Positions 27,092-37,997 are shown, counted from the stretch's first letter. The stretch is DNA of 64,000 nt from Opitutia bacterium (GCA_003566885.1 PXBO01000060.1:1-64000); one strand, 5' to 3'. Translations and numbers: made by a program. Notes: generated from the sequence alone by a model not told the origin.

Positions 27092-27874
27092 TCACCGACC
27101 TCGCCAGCCGCCGCCACCTTGGCCACCGCCACCGGGAGCACCGCCGCCGGCGCCTCTTCCGCCCCCGCCTCCACCCCATGCGGGGTTGGCGCCGGGGGCC
27201 GGCATCATGCGGCGCATATTATCCATCAACTCCACATCCTCCGGCAGAAACGCCGGATTATCGGCTACCAAGGCACGTGATTCCTCTCCCAAAGCCTGGA
27301 AAGCTTCCCCTAACTCTCGTCCCCGCTGCATCAGCCGACGTTGTTGATTGGATCCCTGCTCGGCCTGCATGGCGCGACCCATCACGTCACGCATTTCGGT
27401 GCCCAGGGCCTGCATGCGATTCTCGATTTCGCGAATCTCGGGCGAGGTTTCCGCCGCCGCCTCCCAACGACCGCGGAATTCCACCATGCGCTCGCGCATT
27501 GCCTGCCACTCCTCGCGCCGCTGCTGCGGCGTCATTTGCGGAGGCTCGGGTTCGGTGACCTGCTGCACCCGGGAGGTTCGCATGGACAATTGTTTTTCCA
27601 CGCCTTCAAAACGGACGGTGAGTTGGCGCGTTTGGCTGTCGAAAGCCACCGCTTCCAGGCCGTGAGCCCGCTCTCCGAGCCCAAGCCAGAAACTCCGTCC
27701 ATTGGCCGGATCGTTGATGCTGAACATGGCTCCTCCGGGAAGACTGGCGACCGACCTGAGTTCAAGCTGGTCAAGAAAAGAGGAAACGTCGGCTTCCTCG
27801 CTGGCATAAGCCGTCAGGCCGATGCCGAAGACCGCGATCATCATCGCGGTCAGAACGGTATGGATTTTTTTCAT
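27092..27874 (-). CDS. Exported protein with Gly-rich C-terminus; paralogue of 44563-45288
   Basis: MKKIHTVLTAMMIAVFGIGLTAYA signal; LDQLELRSVASLPGGAMFSINDPANGRSFWLG...; tail GGGGGGRGAGGGAPGGGGQGGGGWRGR. Confidence 0.7.
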   Translation of the reverse strand: MKKIHTVLTAMMIAVFGIGLTAYASEEADVSSFLDQLELRSVASLPGGAMFSINDPANGRSFWLGLGERAHGLEAVAFDSQTRQLTVRFEGVEKQLSMRTSRVQQVTEPEPPQMTPQQRREEWQAMRERMVEFRGRWEAAAETSPEIREIENRMQALGTEMRDVMGRAMQAEQGSNQQRRLMQRGRELGEAFQALGEESRALVADNPAFLPEDVELMDNMRRMMPAPGANPAWGGGGGGRGAGGGAPGGGGQGGGGWRGR

Positions 27875-28027
27875 GGCGTGCAGATTGTGCAGTGTACAAG
27901 TACTTAATCGCTGAAAACGGGGCTTTGGTTTCATTATTTTTTTCAAACCGGTCATGCTGCCCCTGCAAAGCCCATTTCAACGGTCGCCCGATACGATACG
28001 AAAGGGCAGGCGACGGGGACACCGGCT

Positions 28028-31000
28028 TTATTCCGACCGATGAACCGCCAGGCGGATAAAGCGTCTTTCCGCCGCACCCACCGGGTGTTCGTCGAAATAG
28101 GTCTGGCTGCCGGGCAAAACGAACGGGCCGTACGTCCGCAGGGGATACCATCCTTCCCGGAGGTCATCCGACGCTTCGACCACGTAGGTCAAACTGGGGT
28201 CCCCGATGTGCTCGAAGTGCAGCCAAAGGTATTCCTCCTCACTTTCACCCGGTTCTATGGACAGGTTGCGAATCTCAAAATCGGCCCACTCGACCCAGGC
28301 TGCGTTCGGATCGGCGTTGCCCCAGACCGTATGAATCAGACCGATCTCCAGTTCCGCGCCGGTGGCCACCAAAGCGGGAAGAGTTTGACTGCCCATTTCG
28401 TCCCATGCTTCCCCATTCTGGCTGCGCAGAGCCGCCACCCTCCCGGTGGCGTGTTCGAATTCGATTCGCAGCCAGGGGTATCCGGGGGAGGCAGTAAAGG
28501 TGCCGTCATGAGTCCGTGCGAAATTCTGCACCACCTGCATACCGTTGCCGTGTCCGAAGGCCTCGAAGAAGTGATGGGCCACGTAGTGGGACACCCCGGC
28601 ACTATTGTCGGACCGGCCAATATAGAGCATAGGCGCGGTGAAGTTTACGTAACCGCGGTCGAAGGTGCTGCCGCTGGAGGGGGCGCTGGCCAACCGCACG
28701 GTAGCCTGGAAATCGGCGTCGGCGGGAATCGCCCGAGCGATGGTGAGCGGATAGGCATCGCCGTAAGTTCCCGAGGAAGTCATATAGAGAACCCCGTCGC
28801 GAGCCTCGATTGTCGCGGCCGTTGCGCTGGAGGCCCCGGTAATCCGGTCCCATCCGGTTCCGTCCAGCCCTTCGGCGAGGAAATCGCGGCCATAGTGGAA
28901 CCCATCGGCAAAAGTTCCCTGCACGGGGCTGCGGCTTCTGCCCATGATCAGCCTCGACGCCGCGTCACCGGGGACCGTCGGGTCGGCGCCGAGCGCATAC
29001 TCGATCAGGTTGGGGAAACCATCGCCATCGAAATCCGCCCAATCCGCCGCCGGACCGGTGTTTTCCGCCGAGCCGAAATGCGTCAAACGCCACTCTTCAA
29101 TGAGCGGCTCGGCGGCCGGCACCACCACCCGATCGTAGATGAAGGCGTTCATGATCTCACCGTCGAAGTGGTACTTGGGGTTGCCGCTGGAGGCCGATTG
29201 GGCGAATCCGATGCGAAAATTCTTGCCGGGGACGTCCGCCTCGCCGGCGCTGTAGTTGCGATCCGCCACCTGTTGCCCATCGAGGTACAAAACGGCCCGT
29301 CGGCCGTTGTAGGTGAGCGTGACGGTCTGCCAGGTATTCAGCTCGATATCCACCCCGGTATCCCAGAATCCGACATTGGCCAGGCGCACGAAGATTCTTT
29401 GATTTCGGAGTCCGAAACCGCTTCCCCGCAACGCCGCGGTCCGCTCGTCGGAGGAGTCGAAAATTGCCGAATAATAGACATTGCTTCCCGGAGCACGGGG
29501 GAATACGCGGGCTTCCAGGGTGCGAACCAGACCGTCTCGGATGCCCGATTGGACTTCGGTATCGGTCCCGTTGAAGTCGCCCGGCTGGTTCACGAAAAAC
29601 GCTCCGATCCGGTTCCAGGAGCGCATCCGTTCCAACGCGATTTCAATGGCGTCCAGAGTTACATTGTAAAAGCGCACGTCCGAAATATCCCCGGCAAACA
29701 GGTTTCCGTCCCAATCGCGCCCGACATAAAGCGCCTCAGGGCTCAGGTAATCGCCCGGACCCAGGACCTGTTCCGTAAATGCGGCCGCCGGACGGCTGTC
29801 TTCGGGTTGAGCGTCGACGTAGAGGATTCCATTGCGCCCGGCGTCGATGGAAAAGGCGAGATGGGTCCATTCCCCGACCGGGATGACGGACTGGGAGACA
29901 TGTTCGGAAACCGAGGTTCCGTCGCTGATTATCACCCGAGCCCGACCCGAGGCATCGCGTGGAACGATTTGAAAATACCGGTCGCGAGCACCACCAAGGA
30001 AAAGCACCGGATGAACGGCGTTGGCCTCGGCGGGTTTCACCCACATGCTGAACGTGGAGGCGCGGAGGGCGGCGACGTTGCGGTCCAGAACCGCATAACC
30101 GGATTCCCCGTCCAAGCGCAGCACGCGGGAGTTCAGTTGACTGTCGCTGATCCGCTGCGCGCTTCCCCGCAACAAGCCGTGGGCGCTGCCGAACTCATCC
30201 AGCAGCAGAGCCCCTTCGTGCTCCTGCATGCGGAATGATGCGATCAGGCCCCGCGGCTTCGCCTGGGTGCGAACCCAGTAATCGACATACCAGTCGCCCC
30301 ATGGCACGTGAGAATAATGCACACCGTCCGAGAGCGATTCCGCCATGGCGTAATCATAATCGAGAATGGCGTCACCGGTAATCCCCCCCCCGAGCGGACT
30401 CGTCTGACCACGCGCCAGGGCCTCATTGTGCAGACGAACGTTCCCCTCCAGCAGGGCATACTCCGTCACCGAGGCATTGTCATTGACCTGGACACTGCCG
30501 CGTACCACCCCCCGATCACGCACCCGCGCCTGCCCGCGGACGATAGCCGAACCGCGCACCACCGCATACCCGGAGACCGCCGCGTTGCCTTCCACCCTCG
30601 CCTGTTCGGCCACTACTGCATAATCCTCGATCCGGGCGGAACCGGAAACCGTGGCATTGCCCAGCACCCGCGCATTGGGGCCTACCCAGGCGGAGGAGCT
30701 CACATTGGCCGAATTCGCCACCCAGCCCCCGCCGTTGGCATGATGACTTCCGCTGGCCGTGTTCCAGTCCAGTTGACGTGCCGCCGGTTTCGCACCGTCG
30801 ATTCGGACTTCGTAGGGATAACGCAAGCGGTCGGGATGGCGATCCAAAGGCAACCGGTTGGCAGTCCATTCCAGGTTGAGCGCGGTATCCGTCGGAGTCG
30901 CCACCACCACCAAAAAAATCCGGGTTTCGTCGGGTTCCAGGGAAACCGATTCCACCCCCGGAGGGAACGGACCATGATAGCGTATGTTCCCACTTTGGCT

Positions 31001-32650
31001 GCGCGTGGCCAGACTCCACCGCCAGTCCTCCCGATCCCCGGGCACGGCGATCCCCTCGAATTCCACCGTGACGGACGAGGATTCGACCTCGAGTTCGTGG
31101 TACATGTAAGCGAAGCGTTCCGGCGCACGGGCGGTGGGCACCCGCCACCAACCGGGCCGGTCCTGGCTGGGAATGAGCAGGGAGCCGGTAAGGTAATCGT
31201 GCCAGGCCCGATTCTGATTGGTATTCCAAAGCTGGCCTCGAAACAGATCGGCCTGGGCAAAATCCAGGAACGGCCAGCGCCGCAAGCCATTGGCCACCAC
31301 ATCGTGCACGTCTTGCCCGGGGGGTAAAATCGCCGCCAGGGTATCGTACACCGTGGCGTCGCGTGTTCCGAGGTACCATAGCTGCGCCGGAAGGTGCGGG
31401 TCCAGATCCGAACCCGGCTCCAGGGCCAACGCTTCCAAGGCTGTGTGAATCCGATAGTCCTGATAGATCAGACGCCCGTGGTCCTGGCGGTAGTTGGAAT
31501 TGATCAACGGGAACATGGACAACTGCGCCCGCTGGTTGGCCGGAAAACGAACCGCGTGATGCATCTGCCAGGCTTGGCGCATGTAGTTGGCGTGCGACTC
31601 CCAGTGTCCACCCGCGAGGAAATTGATCTGGTGGCCTTGAAACACATGCGCCACCTCGTGCGGCACCGGATTGCCCCAACCCTCATCGAAGAGACCGCCG
31701 GCGGGCACGTTCAACCAGCCGAATCCGTTGCGGCCTCCCATCCAGAATCCGCCGTGCCAAGTGGTGTGGTTGACCTTATACCGATTGCCATCACGCCGCC
31801 AAAGATCCCAGTTTTCAAAGGGTTCCCGGTAACCGAGGATTTTATGGAAAACCTGATGTGACTCCTCCGCCATTCGCAAAGCCCGCCGCCCATGAACCGG
31901 AGGATTGAGCCGCGAATCGACATCATAGGACGCCGGAGACCACCAAAAAACAAAGTGCTTGGATTCCATACGACTGACATCTCCCATCGATTCTCCGGAG
32001 GCGAAACCGAGGTCTGTGTTCACCAGCAGTTCGTCTCCCGGCTGGTCACCAATCTCGATGTAGTCGATTTTGAATGACAAACCGGCTCCGTCGGTTCCCA
32101 CCGGATACACCCGGAGATCGGCCAATCGGTCCCGCCACCAGACGATCAGCCCCAAATCGATCCGGTAGGTCTCCCACTCACCCGTCTTATTCAAGTGACG
32201 ATTTGGAATGCGGAACTCCCGTCCGGAGGAGGAGTTGCCCCGGTTTACGGACGTGCCGAAACGGAAAATCACATCGCCGGAAAAGTCAGCCGGCAGCTTC
32301 AATCGGGTCTGCAGGTAATTAAAGAAACCGAAGTCGAGGTCCGGACCGTCGAAATCGACCACTTGCAGGTAGGGAGCCGCCGTGCCCGCCGTGCCCTGTA
32401 GAGCACCCCCGGCAACCGTCAGAGCAGAAACCCCGTTCCCCTGCCACCCAAGCGGGTCGTCCTGCTCCCAGTCCCAGGCATAGGGGGCGACCGTCGTCGC
32501 TTCCCCCAACCGATTGCTTTCCTCACCCTGCCCCGGCAGCGGAGCGACCGCGATGATGGCAAAATCATCCTCGATGGCATAGGCAGACATGATAACCGGC
32601 GTTAGGCCAACCAATGCGTAAGGTGCGAGAGAGAGAAGTAAGCGACGCAT
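28028..32650 (-). CDS. Large exported protein: Svx/AvrXca-like HExxH domain, hexapeptide-repeat segment, two LamG-like domains
   Basis: 1540 aa: signal; NPVPHEVAHVFQGHQINFL; NARVLGNATVSGSARIEDYAVVAEQARVEGNAAVSGYAVV...; two LamG-like regions; HFGSAENTGPAADWADFDGDGFPNLIEYALGADP. Confidence 0.8.
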   Translation of the reverse strand: MRRLLLSLAPYALVGLTPVIMSAYAIEDDFAIIAVAPLPGQGEESNRLGEATTVAPYAWDWEQDDPLGWQGNGVSALTVAGGALQGTAGTAAPYLQVVDFDGPDLDFGFFNYLQTRLKLPADFSGDVIFRFGTSVNRGNSSSGREFRIPNRHLNKTGEWETYRIDLGLIVWWRDRLADLRVYPVGTDGAGLSFKIDYIEIGDQPGDELLVNTDLGFASGESMGDVSRMESKHFVFWWSPASYDVDSRLNPPVHGRRALRMAEESHQVFHKILGYREPFENWDLWRRDGNRYKVNHTTWHGGFWMGGRNGFGWLNVPAGGLFDEGWGNPVPHEVAHVFQGHQINFLAGGHWESHANYMRQAWQMHHAVRFPANQRAQLSMFPLINSNYRQDHGRLIYQDYRIHTALEALALEPGSDLDPHLPAQLWYLGTRDATVYDTLAAILPPGQDVHDVVANGLRRWPFLDFAQADLFRGQLWNTNQNRAWHDYLTGSLLIPSQDRPGWWRVPTARAPERFAYMYHELEVESSSVTVEFEGIAVPGDREDWRWSLATRSQSGNIRYHGPFPPGVESVSLEPDETRIFLVVVATPTDTALNLEWTANRLPLDRHPDRLRYPYEVRIDGAKPAARQLDWNTASGSHHANGGGWVANSANVSSSAWVGPNARVLGNATVSGSARIEDYAVVAEQARVEGNAAVSGYAVVRGSAIVRGQARVRDRGVVRGSVQVNDNASVTEYALLEGNVRLHNEALARGQTSPLGGGITGDAILDYDYAMAESLSDGVHYSHVPWGDWYVDYWVRTQAKPRGLIASFRMQEHEGALLLDEFGSAHGLLRGSAQRISDSQLNSRVLRLDGESGYAVLDRNVAALRASTFSMWVKPAEANAVHPVLFLGGARDRYFQIVPRDASGRARVIISDGTSVSEHVSQSVIPVGEWTHLAFSIDAGRNGILYVDAQPEDSRPAAAFTEQVLGPGDYLSPEALYVGRDWDGNLFAGDISDVRFYNVTLDAIEIALERMRSWNRIGAFFVNQPGDFNGTDTEVQSGIRDGLVRTLEARVFPRAPGSNVYYSAIFDSSDERTAALRGSGFGLRNQRIFVRLANVGFWDTGVDIELNTWQTVTLTYNGRRAVLYLDGQQVADRNYSAGEADVPGKNFRIGFAQSASSGNPKYHFDGEIMNAFIYDRVVVPAAEPLIEEWRLTHFGSAENTGPAADWADFDGDGFPNLIEYALGADPTVPGDAASRLIMGRSRSPVQGTFADGFHYGRDFLAEGLDGTGWDRITGASSATAATIEARDGVLYMTSSGTYGDAYPLTIARAIPADADFQATVRLASAPSSGSTFDRGYVNFTAPMLYIGRSDNSAGVSHYVAHHFFEAFGHGNGMQVVQNFARTHDGTFTASPGYPWLRIEFEHATGRVAALRSQNGEAWDEMGSQTLPALVATGAELEIGLIHTVWGNADPNAAWVEWADFEIRNLSIEPGESEEEYLWLHFEHIGDPSLTYVVEASDDLREGWYPLRTYGPFVLPGSQTYFDEHPVGAAERRFIRLAVHRSE

Positions 32651-32914
32651 AATATCGCTCCATGATGGTGGTTAACACGATCAAGTCGACCGGTTTTGAT
32701 CCCTGCCCTCCAATTAGAATCCGGAAGTCAACCCCGTGCCCGCCCATGGTGAAACAAAAGAAAACGGATCATGCCGCCGCCAGCCCCTCAACTCCTGTCA
32801 AAACAACCTGTCCTCTTCGCCTGTAAAGAATCTGTAATATGCACTCCAGGAGATAATTAGATTGACTACTCACGACGGTTTGTACATCAAATTGAACAAA
32901 AACCGTTTAAAGCC

Positions 32915-33703
32915 TTGACCAGATCATTCACATCTTCGACGTCTCGCACGTTCATTATTGGCCTGATCATATCGGCGATCGCATTCGGCTTATTCTCCGG
33001 TGCCATTCTGCAAAAGGGTTCCGCGCCGGCACCCGCAGAGCCGACGTTCGTGCCGGTTCCGCCGGACGAGGGAGGCTCACGCTACAAACGATTCCTTACG
33101 TTGAACGAGCGCGTTCAACAGCGTCAAGGTGACCCTGAAATCCTCTTTCTCGGGGACTCGATCACGCAGGACTGGGAAATCACCGGACGGATGGTGTGGG
33201 ATGAGTACTACGAAGGAAGAGCCCTGAATCTCGGAGTGGGGGGTGACCGCACCCAGAATGTCCTTTGGCGACTGGAGAACGGTAACATCGACGGCCTCTC
33301 CCCCCGCGTGGCAGTCGTGTTGATTGGCGTGAACAACTCCGGCCGCAATACCTCGACGGAAATTCTGCAAGGTGTGACCGCGGTGGTGGCAAAGCTGCGC
33401 GAAAAACTTCCCGAAACCAAGATCCTGTTACTGGGAATCTTTCCCCACAAAGCTGATTTCCACCACCGGCGCGGCCTGACCGCCCAGGTCAATCAGGTTC
33501 TGCCGCGCCTCGCCGATGGCGAAAACGTCTTCTTCCTCGATATTGGGCACCGCTTTCTGGCCGATGACGGTACCATTCCCGATTCCATCATGCCGGACGA
33601 ACTGCACCTCTCCGAAGCCGGCTACCGGATCTGGGCCGAGGCAATGGAGGAACCCCTGAATGCGCTCCTGCTCGGCCGTCCTCTATCCTTTACTCACCGC
33701 TAG
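32915..33703 (+). CDS. SGNH/GDSL-family hydrolase
   Basis: EILFLGDSITQDW, NLGVGGDRTQNVLWRL, VVLIGVNN, PDELHLSEAGYRIWAE; probable TTG start. Confidence 0.88.
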   Translation: MTRSFTSSTSRTFIIGLIISAIAFGLFSGAILQKGSAPAPAEPTFVPVPPDEGGSRYKRFLTLNERVQQRQGDPEILFLGDSITQDWEITGRMVWDEYYEGRALNLGVGGDRTQNVLWRLENGNIDGLSPRVAVVLIGVNNSGRNTSTEILQGVTAVVAKLREKLPETKILLLGIFPHKADFHHRRGLTAQVNQVLPRLADGENVFFLDIGHRFLADDGTIPDSIMPDELHLSEAGYRIWAEAMEEPLNALLLGRPLSFTHR

Positions 33704-33813
33704 GTTCGCCGGCTGGCTCATTCCTTACCCGGCTTCGTCCCGGGCAAACGATTCAAAGGTTCGACGATATCGGGTCGCCGGCGAGAGGAAAGGCGTCCGG
33801 ATCGAACCCGCCT

Positions 33814-35439
33814 TCAGTCCGAATCCGCCGGACCGAGATAGTGTCCCTCGGAAGAATACTCCCGGTCGAAGGGCAGATCGGGATGGCCCAGGACAAAATT
33901 TTCCGTGCGGGAAAGGGATTCAGGAAAAGGATAATATTCCGGACTCAGAAAATGAACGTAGTAGGAAAGCGATCCGCCCACCTCCCCGGTTACGGAATTG
34001 TATTCAACCACCACGGACGGCCTGTCGAACTCCGAAAAATACCGCTGGGCTCCCGACGCGAGCCACCGGGCGTCACTGTCGGCTACCGACTCCATCGGAG
34101 CCGCGTCCTCATGATTAAAAGCAGGGGCTTCGGAGACCCCCGTGACCGCGGAGACACGGGAGAACGTGGGAATGGCGATCGATGCCATCATCGCCAACGG
34201 GAAAGCGCCCGCCCTCGCAAGTGAGCTTTTATGAGAGGCCGGCAATTCCGAACGCACGAGAATTCCATCCGGAAGATTGTGACGCAGGGATACGGTCGGA
34301 CGATTCGCCCGGGGCATCCAAGAGCTTAAGAAACGAAAGACAGGCCCCATTTCGTCATCATCGCCCAGTGATGTCATAAAGTGACGCAGTTCCTCGTAAG
34401 CCTCGGGACGAACAAACTCGATCTGGTTTCCCCTCGCTCCCCCCAACGCCTGTACCGCGTTCTGAAAAGAAACGTCATTCCCCAGATGATTATTCTGAAG
34501 TCCGAGCACCCGGTCAAGGTGGTCCTCTGAAGACGCGATGAAGATATCATCCCCCTGAGCTAGAAACACCAGGCGGCTGTTCGTGAGCTCGGGATCGATC
34601 GGATCCCGCATTCGATAGGCGGGGTTTCCTTCGCGCTCGAATGCTTCAAAGCGCAGATCGTTCGCGATAAAGCCGGTTAGGATCGGCCCCAAATTTTCCA
34701 CCCGGGCAAAAAACTCGATGCCCGGAATTGATACGTTGGTATCCGGAATCGGAACGCGCGCCGTTCGGTCGAGGTTCACCGCGGCCGACAGGCGGCCCCT
34801 AAGCTGTTCCACCAGCGCTCCATAGGTGATCTCGTAACCGGGTTCAATCGGCTCCTGGAGCGCGGCCTCTATCATATTGGGTCCGGCTTCTCCCATCACC
34901 ACCCGGGAAACATTTTTAACGGTTTCGAGCAGCGCGGGGATATTGTACTCGATTTCATAAAAATAACTGGCGTCAGCCGGAGTGTAGGGCAGTCCGACGA
35001 AAGGCCCGGGCTCGCCCCCAAACGCTTGAAACAATCCGTTCCTTCCTTCCGGAAGGTACAAAAAGACGCTGTTCCGATAGAGCCCCTGATGCCGGACGGA
35101 GGAAAGCCCGAACGCCCGCAGGCCGTTCAAATTGGCCTCCCTCAACATGGCTTCGGCGCTGACGGGAATCGGTGGGATGGGCGAAACCGCCTCCTGAATT
35201 ATTCCAATGAGCGGCTCAATCTTACGGGCCAGGGATAACAAATCCTCCTCCAGGTCCACGTAAAGAAACACCGGACCGCCGAGCTCGAGGCGTTCCGCAA
35301 CCGGCAGGAAGGCGTCACTGATTTCGCCCTCATGCAAAGCCAGCTCGCCCCGAGCCGGCAATGCCGCAAAAAGCGCCGTTATCGCCAGGCAACCGGCAAC
35401 GCGAATAATGGGAGGGATATTCTTAAGGCAGGTCTTCAT
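33814..35439 (-). CDS. Hypothetical exported protein
   Basis: 541-aa ORF with signal-like N-terminus (MKTCLKNIPPIIRVAGCLAITALFAALPARG). Confidence 0.7.
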   Translation of the reverse strand: MKTCLKNIPPIIRVAGCLAITALFAALPARGELALHEGEISDAFLPVAERLELGGPVFLYVDLEEDLLSLARKIEPLIGIIQEAVSPIPPIPVSAEAMLREANLNGLRAFGLSSVRHQGLYRNSVFLYLPEGRNGLFQAFGGEPGPFVGLPYTPADASYFYEIEYNIPALLETVKNVSRVVMGEAGPNMIEAALQEPIEPGYEITYGALVEQLRGRLSAAVNLDRTARVPIPDTNVSIPGIEFFARVENLGPILTGFIANDLRFEAFEREGNPAYRMRDPIDPELTNSRLVFLAQGDDIFIASSEDHLDRVLGLQNNHLGNDVSFQNAVQALGGARGNQIEFVRPEAYEELRHFMTSLGDDDEMGPVFRFLSSWMPRANRPTVSLRHNLPDGILVRSELPASHKSSLARAGAFPLAMMASIAIPTFSRVSAVTGVSEAPAFNHEDAAPMESVADSDARWLASGAQRYFSEFDRPSVVVEYNSVTGEVGGSLSYYVHFLSPEYYPFPESLSRTENFVLGHPDLPFDREYSSEGHYLGPADSD

Positions 35440-35519
35440 GAGAAGTACGCAAATTACCCTCGATTTCCGACGGATGCGAGCAAGAAATTTGGCGCCGGAA
35501 TTGCGGTTCCCGGCAACCT

Positions 35520-37709
35520 TTACCGGTCGAGCTCGACCGGATCGATGCCTTCATGGGTCGGCTGCACCCGGAGGATCCGGCCGTCTTCGTCGAACTCCAT
35601 CCGGTCGATACAGGTTTCACGGTGAAACCCGGCATCGCCTCCCATCTCGATGCCTTTCGGGTAGGTAAATCGATGATACACGATGTACCATTCGTCGCGA
35701 CCGGGGACCTGAATGACGGAGTTATGCCCGGTCCCGTAGATGCCGATGGAGGGATCCTTGGCGATCACCAGGTTGTCTTCGGGAATCTCGAGCGGACCCA
35801 GGGGTGAATCGGCCATGGCGTAGCGCACACGATAGTTCTCACTCCGAGTGTCGTCCTCCGACCAAAGGAAGTAATACTTTCCCTCCCGGTACAGCACGTG
35901 TACGCCTTCCCGGAAGGTGCGGTCGGGTGTCATGACCACGATGCTGTCCTCCTTGAGAGAAACCATGTCGTCGTTGAGTTCCGCTCCGGCCATGTACCCG
36001 TTGCCCCAATACAGGAAATACTTTCCGCTTACCGGATCGCGAAACACATCCGGATCAATGTGCTGTCCGCCCGTTACGCCTTCCGGAAAGGTATCGACCA
36101 GGGGCTGGCCGATATCGACGAACCGTCCGTCCGGCTCGTCCGAAACCGCAACGCCGACTCGCTGCGCGGCCGTGAAATAATAAAAGTAGCGATACTCGCC
36201 ATCGATTTGTCGCTCGATCATGGCGGGGGCCCAGGCGTTGCGGCTGGTCCAGGAGACGTCTTCCTCCAGGTCGAGAATCACTCCCTCGTCAACCCAGTCC
36301 ACGAGGTTGTCGGAGGAAAATGTCTTGAAATACGTGCCCGACCAGCCCAGGTAACCATCGCTGGTGGGGTAGATGTAGAAACGTTCGTTCTTTTCAGAGA
36401 AGATGATATCGGGATCGGCATAGTAACCGTCGAGCACGGGGTTGTGCCAGACCTCTGCGGAAACCTCGAAGGTCAGGCGGGGCTCCCCGTCGAATTCCAA
36501 GGTGTAAGTGACCGGTCCCGCGCTGAAATCCTGCGCTCCCTCGGGAATAACGGAAATCCCGGATAGGGTTTCGAACCGGGGATCGAAGCGAGCCGGATCC
36601 GCCCCTCGCCACAATGGGATATGCATTGTGCCGGCATCGGTATCGACGGAGATATTGCGGTGGCGGACGTATTCCGCCCCCACTCCGGTGACAAAGTGCT
36701 CCAGCGACCCCCATTCCTCGAGCAAGCGAACGTGTTCTTCGCGGGTGATCGACATCACCGAACCGTGACGCGGCCGGAAATCCATGGAGATACGGTCATC
36801 GACCAACTCGAAATTCAGGAGGTCGGTGCTTTCGGCGAACTGGTAGTCTCCCCGGATGTAAACATCGTACATGAGGATCCAACGATCACTGTCGTGCAAA
36901 CGAAATACCGCCGATCCCTCGACCGCTTCCCGGGTTTTGTCCACCCGCTCGGTGCTGTGAAGCTCATACCCTTCCGTCAAACGATCCGAGATCGCCACCT
37001 TGATTCCCGGGTCGATGTCGTCGGCTTTGTGGAAGAGGTAATACTTCCCGTAATGGTAAACGATATCGCCATCGATGGACGCGCGGTTTTGGCTCTCAGC
37101 CGGCGGGAAATAAAGCTGCTCCGGCGTGGTGGCGAGAGCCGTGAAATCGTCATTGGCATAGGCGTAATAGATGATATCCGGTTCATTCGGGGATTTCATG
37201 GAAAAATACACCATGTACTTGCCGGTCTCGGGATCGTAGATGGTCTGCGGCGCCCAGACGCGATAGACATCCCCGAATTCCTCGGGGAAGGCCTCATGTA
37301 TATCCACCACCGACGACTCCCAGTGAATCAGGTCACTCGACTTCATCAGCACCATGGCGTGATTGCTCCAGCCCATGGTGGGAACGTGAAGGTCGGTCAC
37401 CACCATGTAAAACGTTTCCCCATCCTCACCCCGGATCACGTGCGGGTCGCGCACCCCGCCCGAATTACTGATCTCACGGGAATCGACGATGGGCCGATTC
37501 TGGTTCAACGCCCGCCAATTGAACCCGTCCTCGCTCACGGCGAAATGAATCTGTTCCTGTCCGGGGCCGTTGCCGACAAAGTAGGAGAATAAATAAGCCG
37601 AGTACTCCTCTCCCGACCTGGGTTCCAATTCGGAGCATCCGGTCAGACCGGTTAGGATGATCACCATCGCACCACACAGGCGGCATAGAGCCTTTTCAAA
37701 GCAGTTCAT
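35520..37709 (-). CDS. Glycoside hydrolase family 43-like lipoprotein
   Basis: Lipobox LTGC; NPVLDGYYADPDIIFSEKNERFYIYPTSDGYLGW...SRNAWAPAMIER...GPEGxH-like GYMAGAELNDD; two propeller-like halves. Confidence 0.85.
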   Translation of the reverse strand: MNCFEKALCRLCGAMVIILTGLTGCSELEPRSGEEYSAYLFSYFVGNGPGQEQIHFAVSEDGFNWRALNQNRPIVDSREISNSGGVRDPHVIRGEDGETFYMVVTDLHVPTMGWSNHAMVLMKSSDLIHWESSVVDIHEAFPEEFGDVYRVWAPQTIYDPETGKYMVYFSMKSPNEPDIIYYAYANDDFTALATTPEQLYFPPAESQNRASIDGDIVYHYGKYYLFHKADDIDPGIKVAISDRLTEGYELHSTERVDKTREAVEGSAVFRLHDSDRWILMYDVYIRGDYQFAESTDLLNFELVDDRISMDFRPRHGSVMSITREEHVRLLEEWGSLEHFVTGVGAEYVRHRNISVDTDAGTMHIPLWRGADPARFDPRFETLSGISVIPEGAQDFSAGPVTYTLEFDGEPRLTFEVSAEVWHNPVLDGYYADPDIIFSEKNERFYIYPTSDGYLGWSGTYFKTFSSDNLVDWVDEGVILDLEEDVSWTSRNAWAPAMIERQIDGEYRYFYYFTAAQRVGVAVSDEPDGRFVDIGQPLVDTFPEGVTGGQHIDPDVFRDPVSGKYFLYWGNGYMAGAELNDDMVSLKEDSIVVMTPDRTFREGVHVLYREGKYYFLWSEDDTRSENYRVRYAMADSPLGPLEIPEDNLVIAKDPSIGIYGTGHNSVIQVPGRDEWYIVYHRFTYPKGIEMGGDAGFHRETCIDRMEFDEDGRILRVQPTHEGIDPVELDR

Positions 37710-37933
37710 CGATCACATCCTTCATTTAGTTCGCTGACATTTCCCGGTCCGCCGTGAATCGCCACGTATAAACCGGGTGTCTGGATAAGATCGCGCGTCT
37801 CTTAATTGATCACAAGTGCAAAGCGGCTAATAAGGGCTGATGCGGGGGGAATTTCACCTTTGTTAATCTCTCCCATCACCGCCACTGATATCGAAACCCA
37901 CCACGCCTTCCTTCATGTAACAATCGCTGAAGA

Positions 37934-37957
37934 TGCGTCTGCAAGCGGACACGCCAC
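37934..37957. repeat. Dispersed hairpin family R2, copy 3
   Basis: TGCGTCTGCAAGCGGACACGCCAC. Confidence 0.65.
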
Positions 37958-37997
37958 GATAAGATTCACATCCCTACCCTTTCAATGGTCCCTCCGC

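Noticed and set aside
28040-30238. 732-aa plus-strand ORF opposite the 1540-aa protein
   Set aside because: Shadow ORF; the minus-strand frame carries recognisable domains and a signal peptide.
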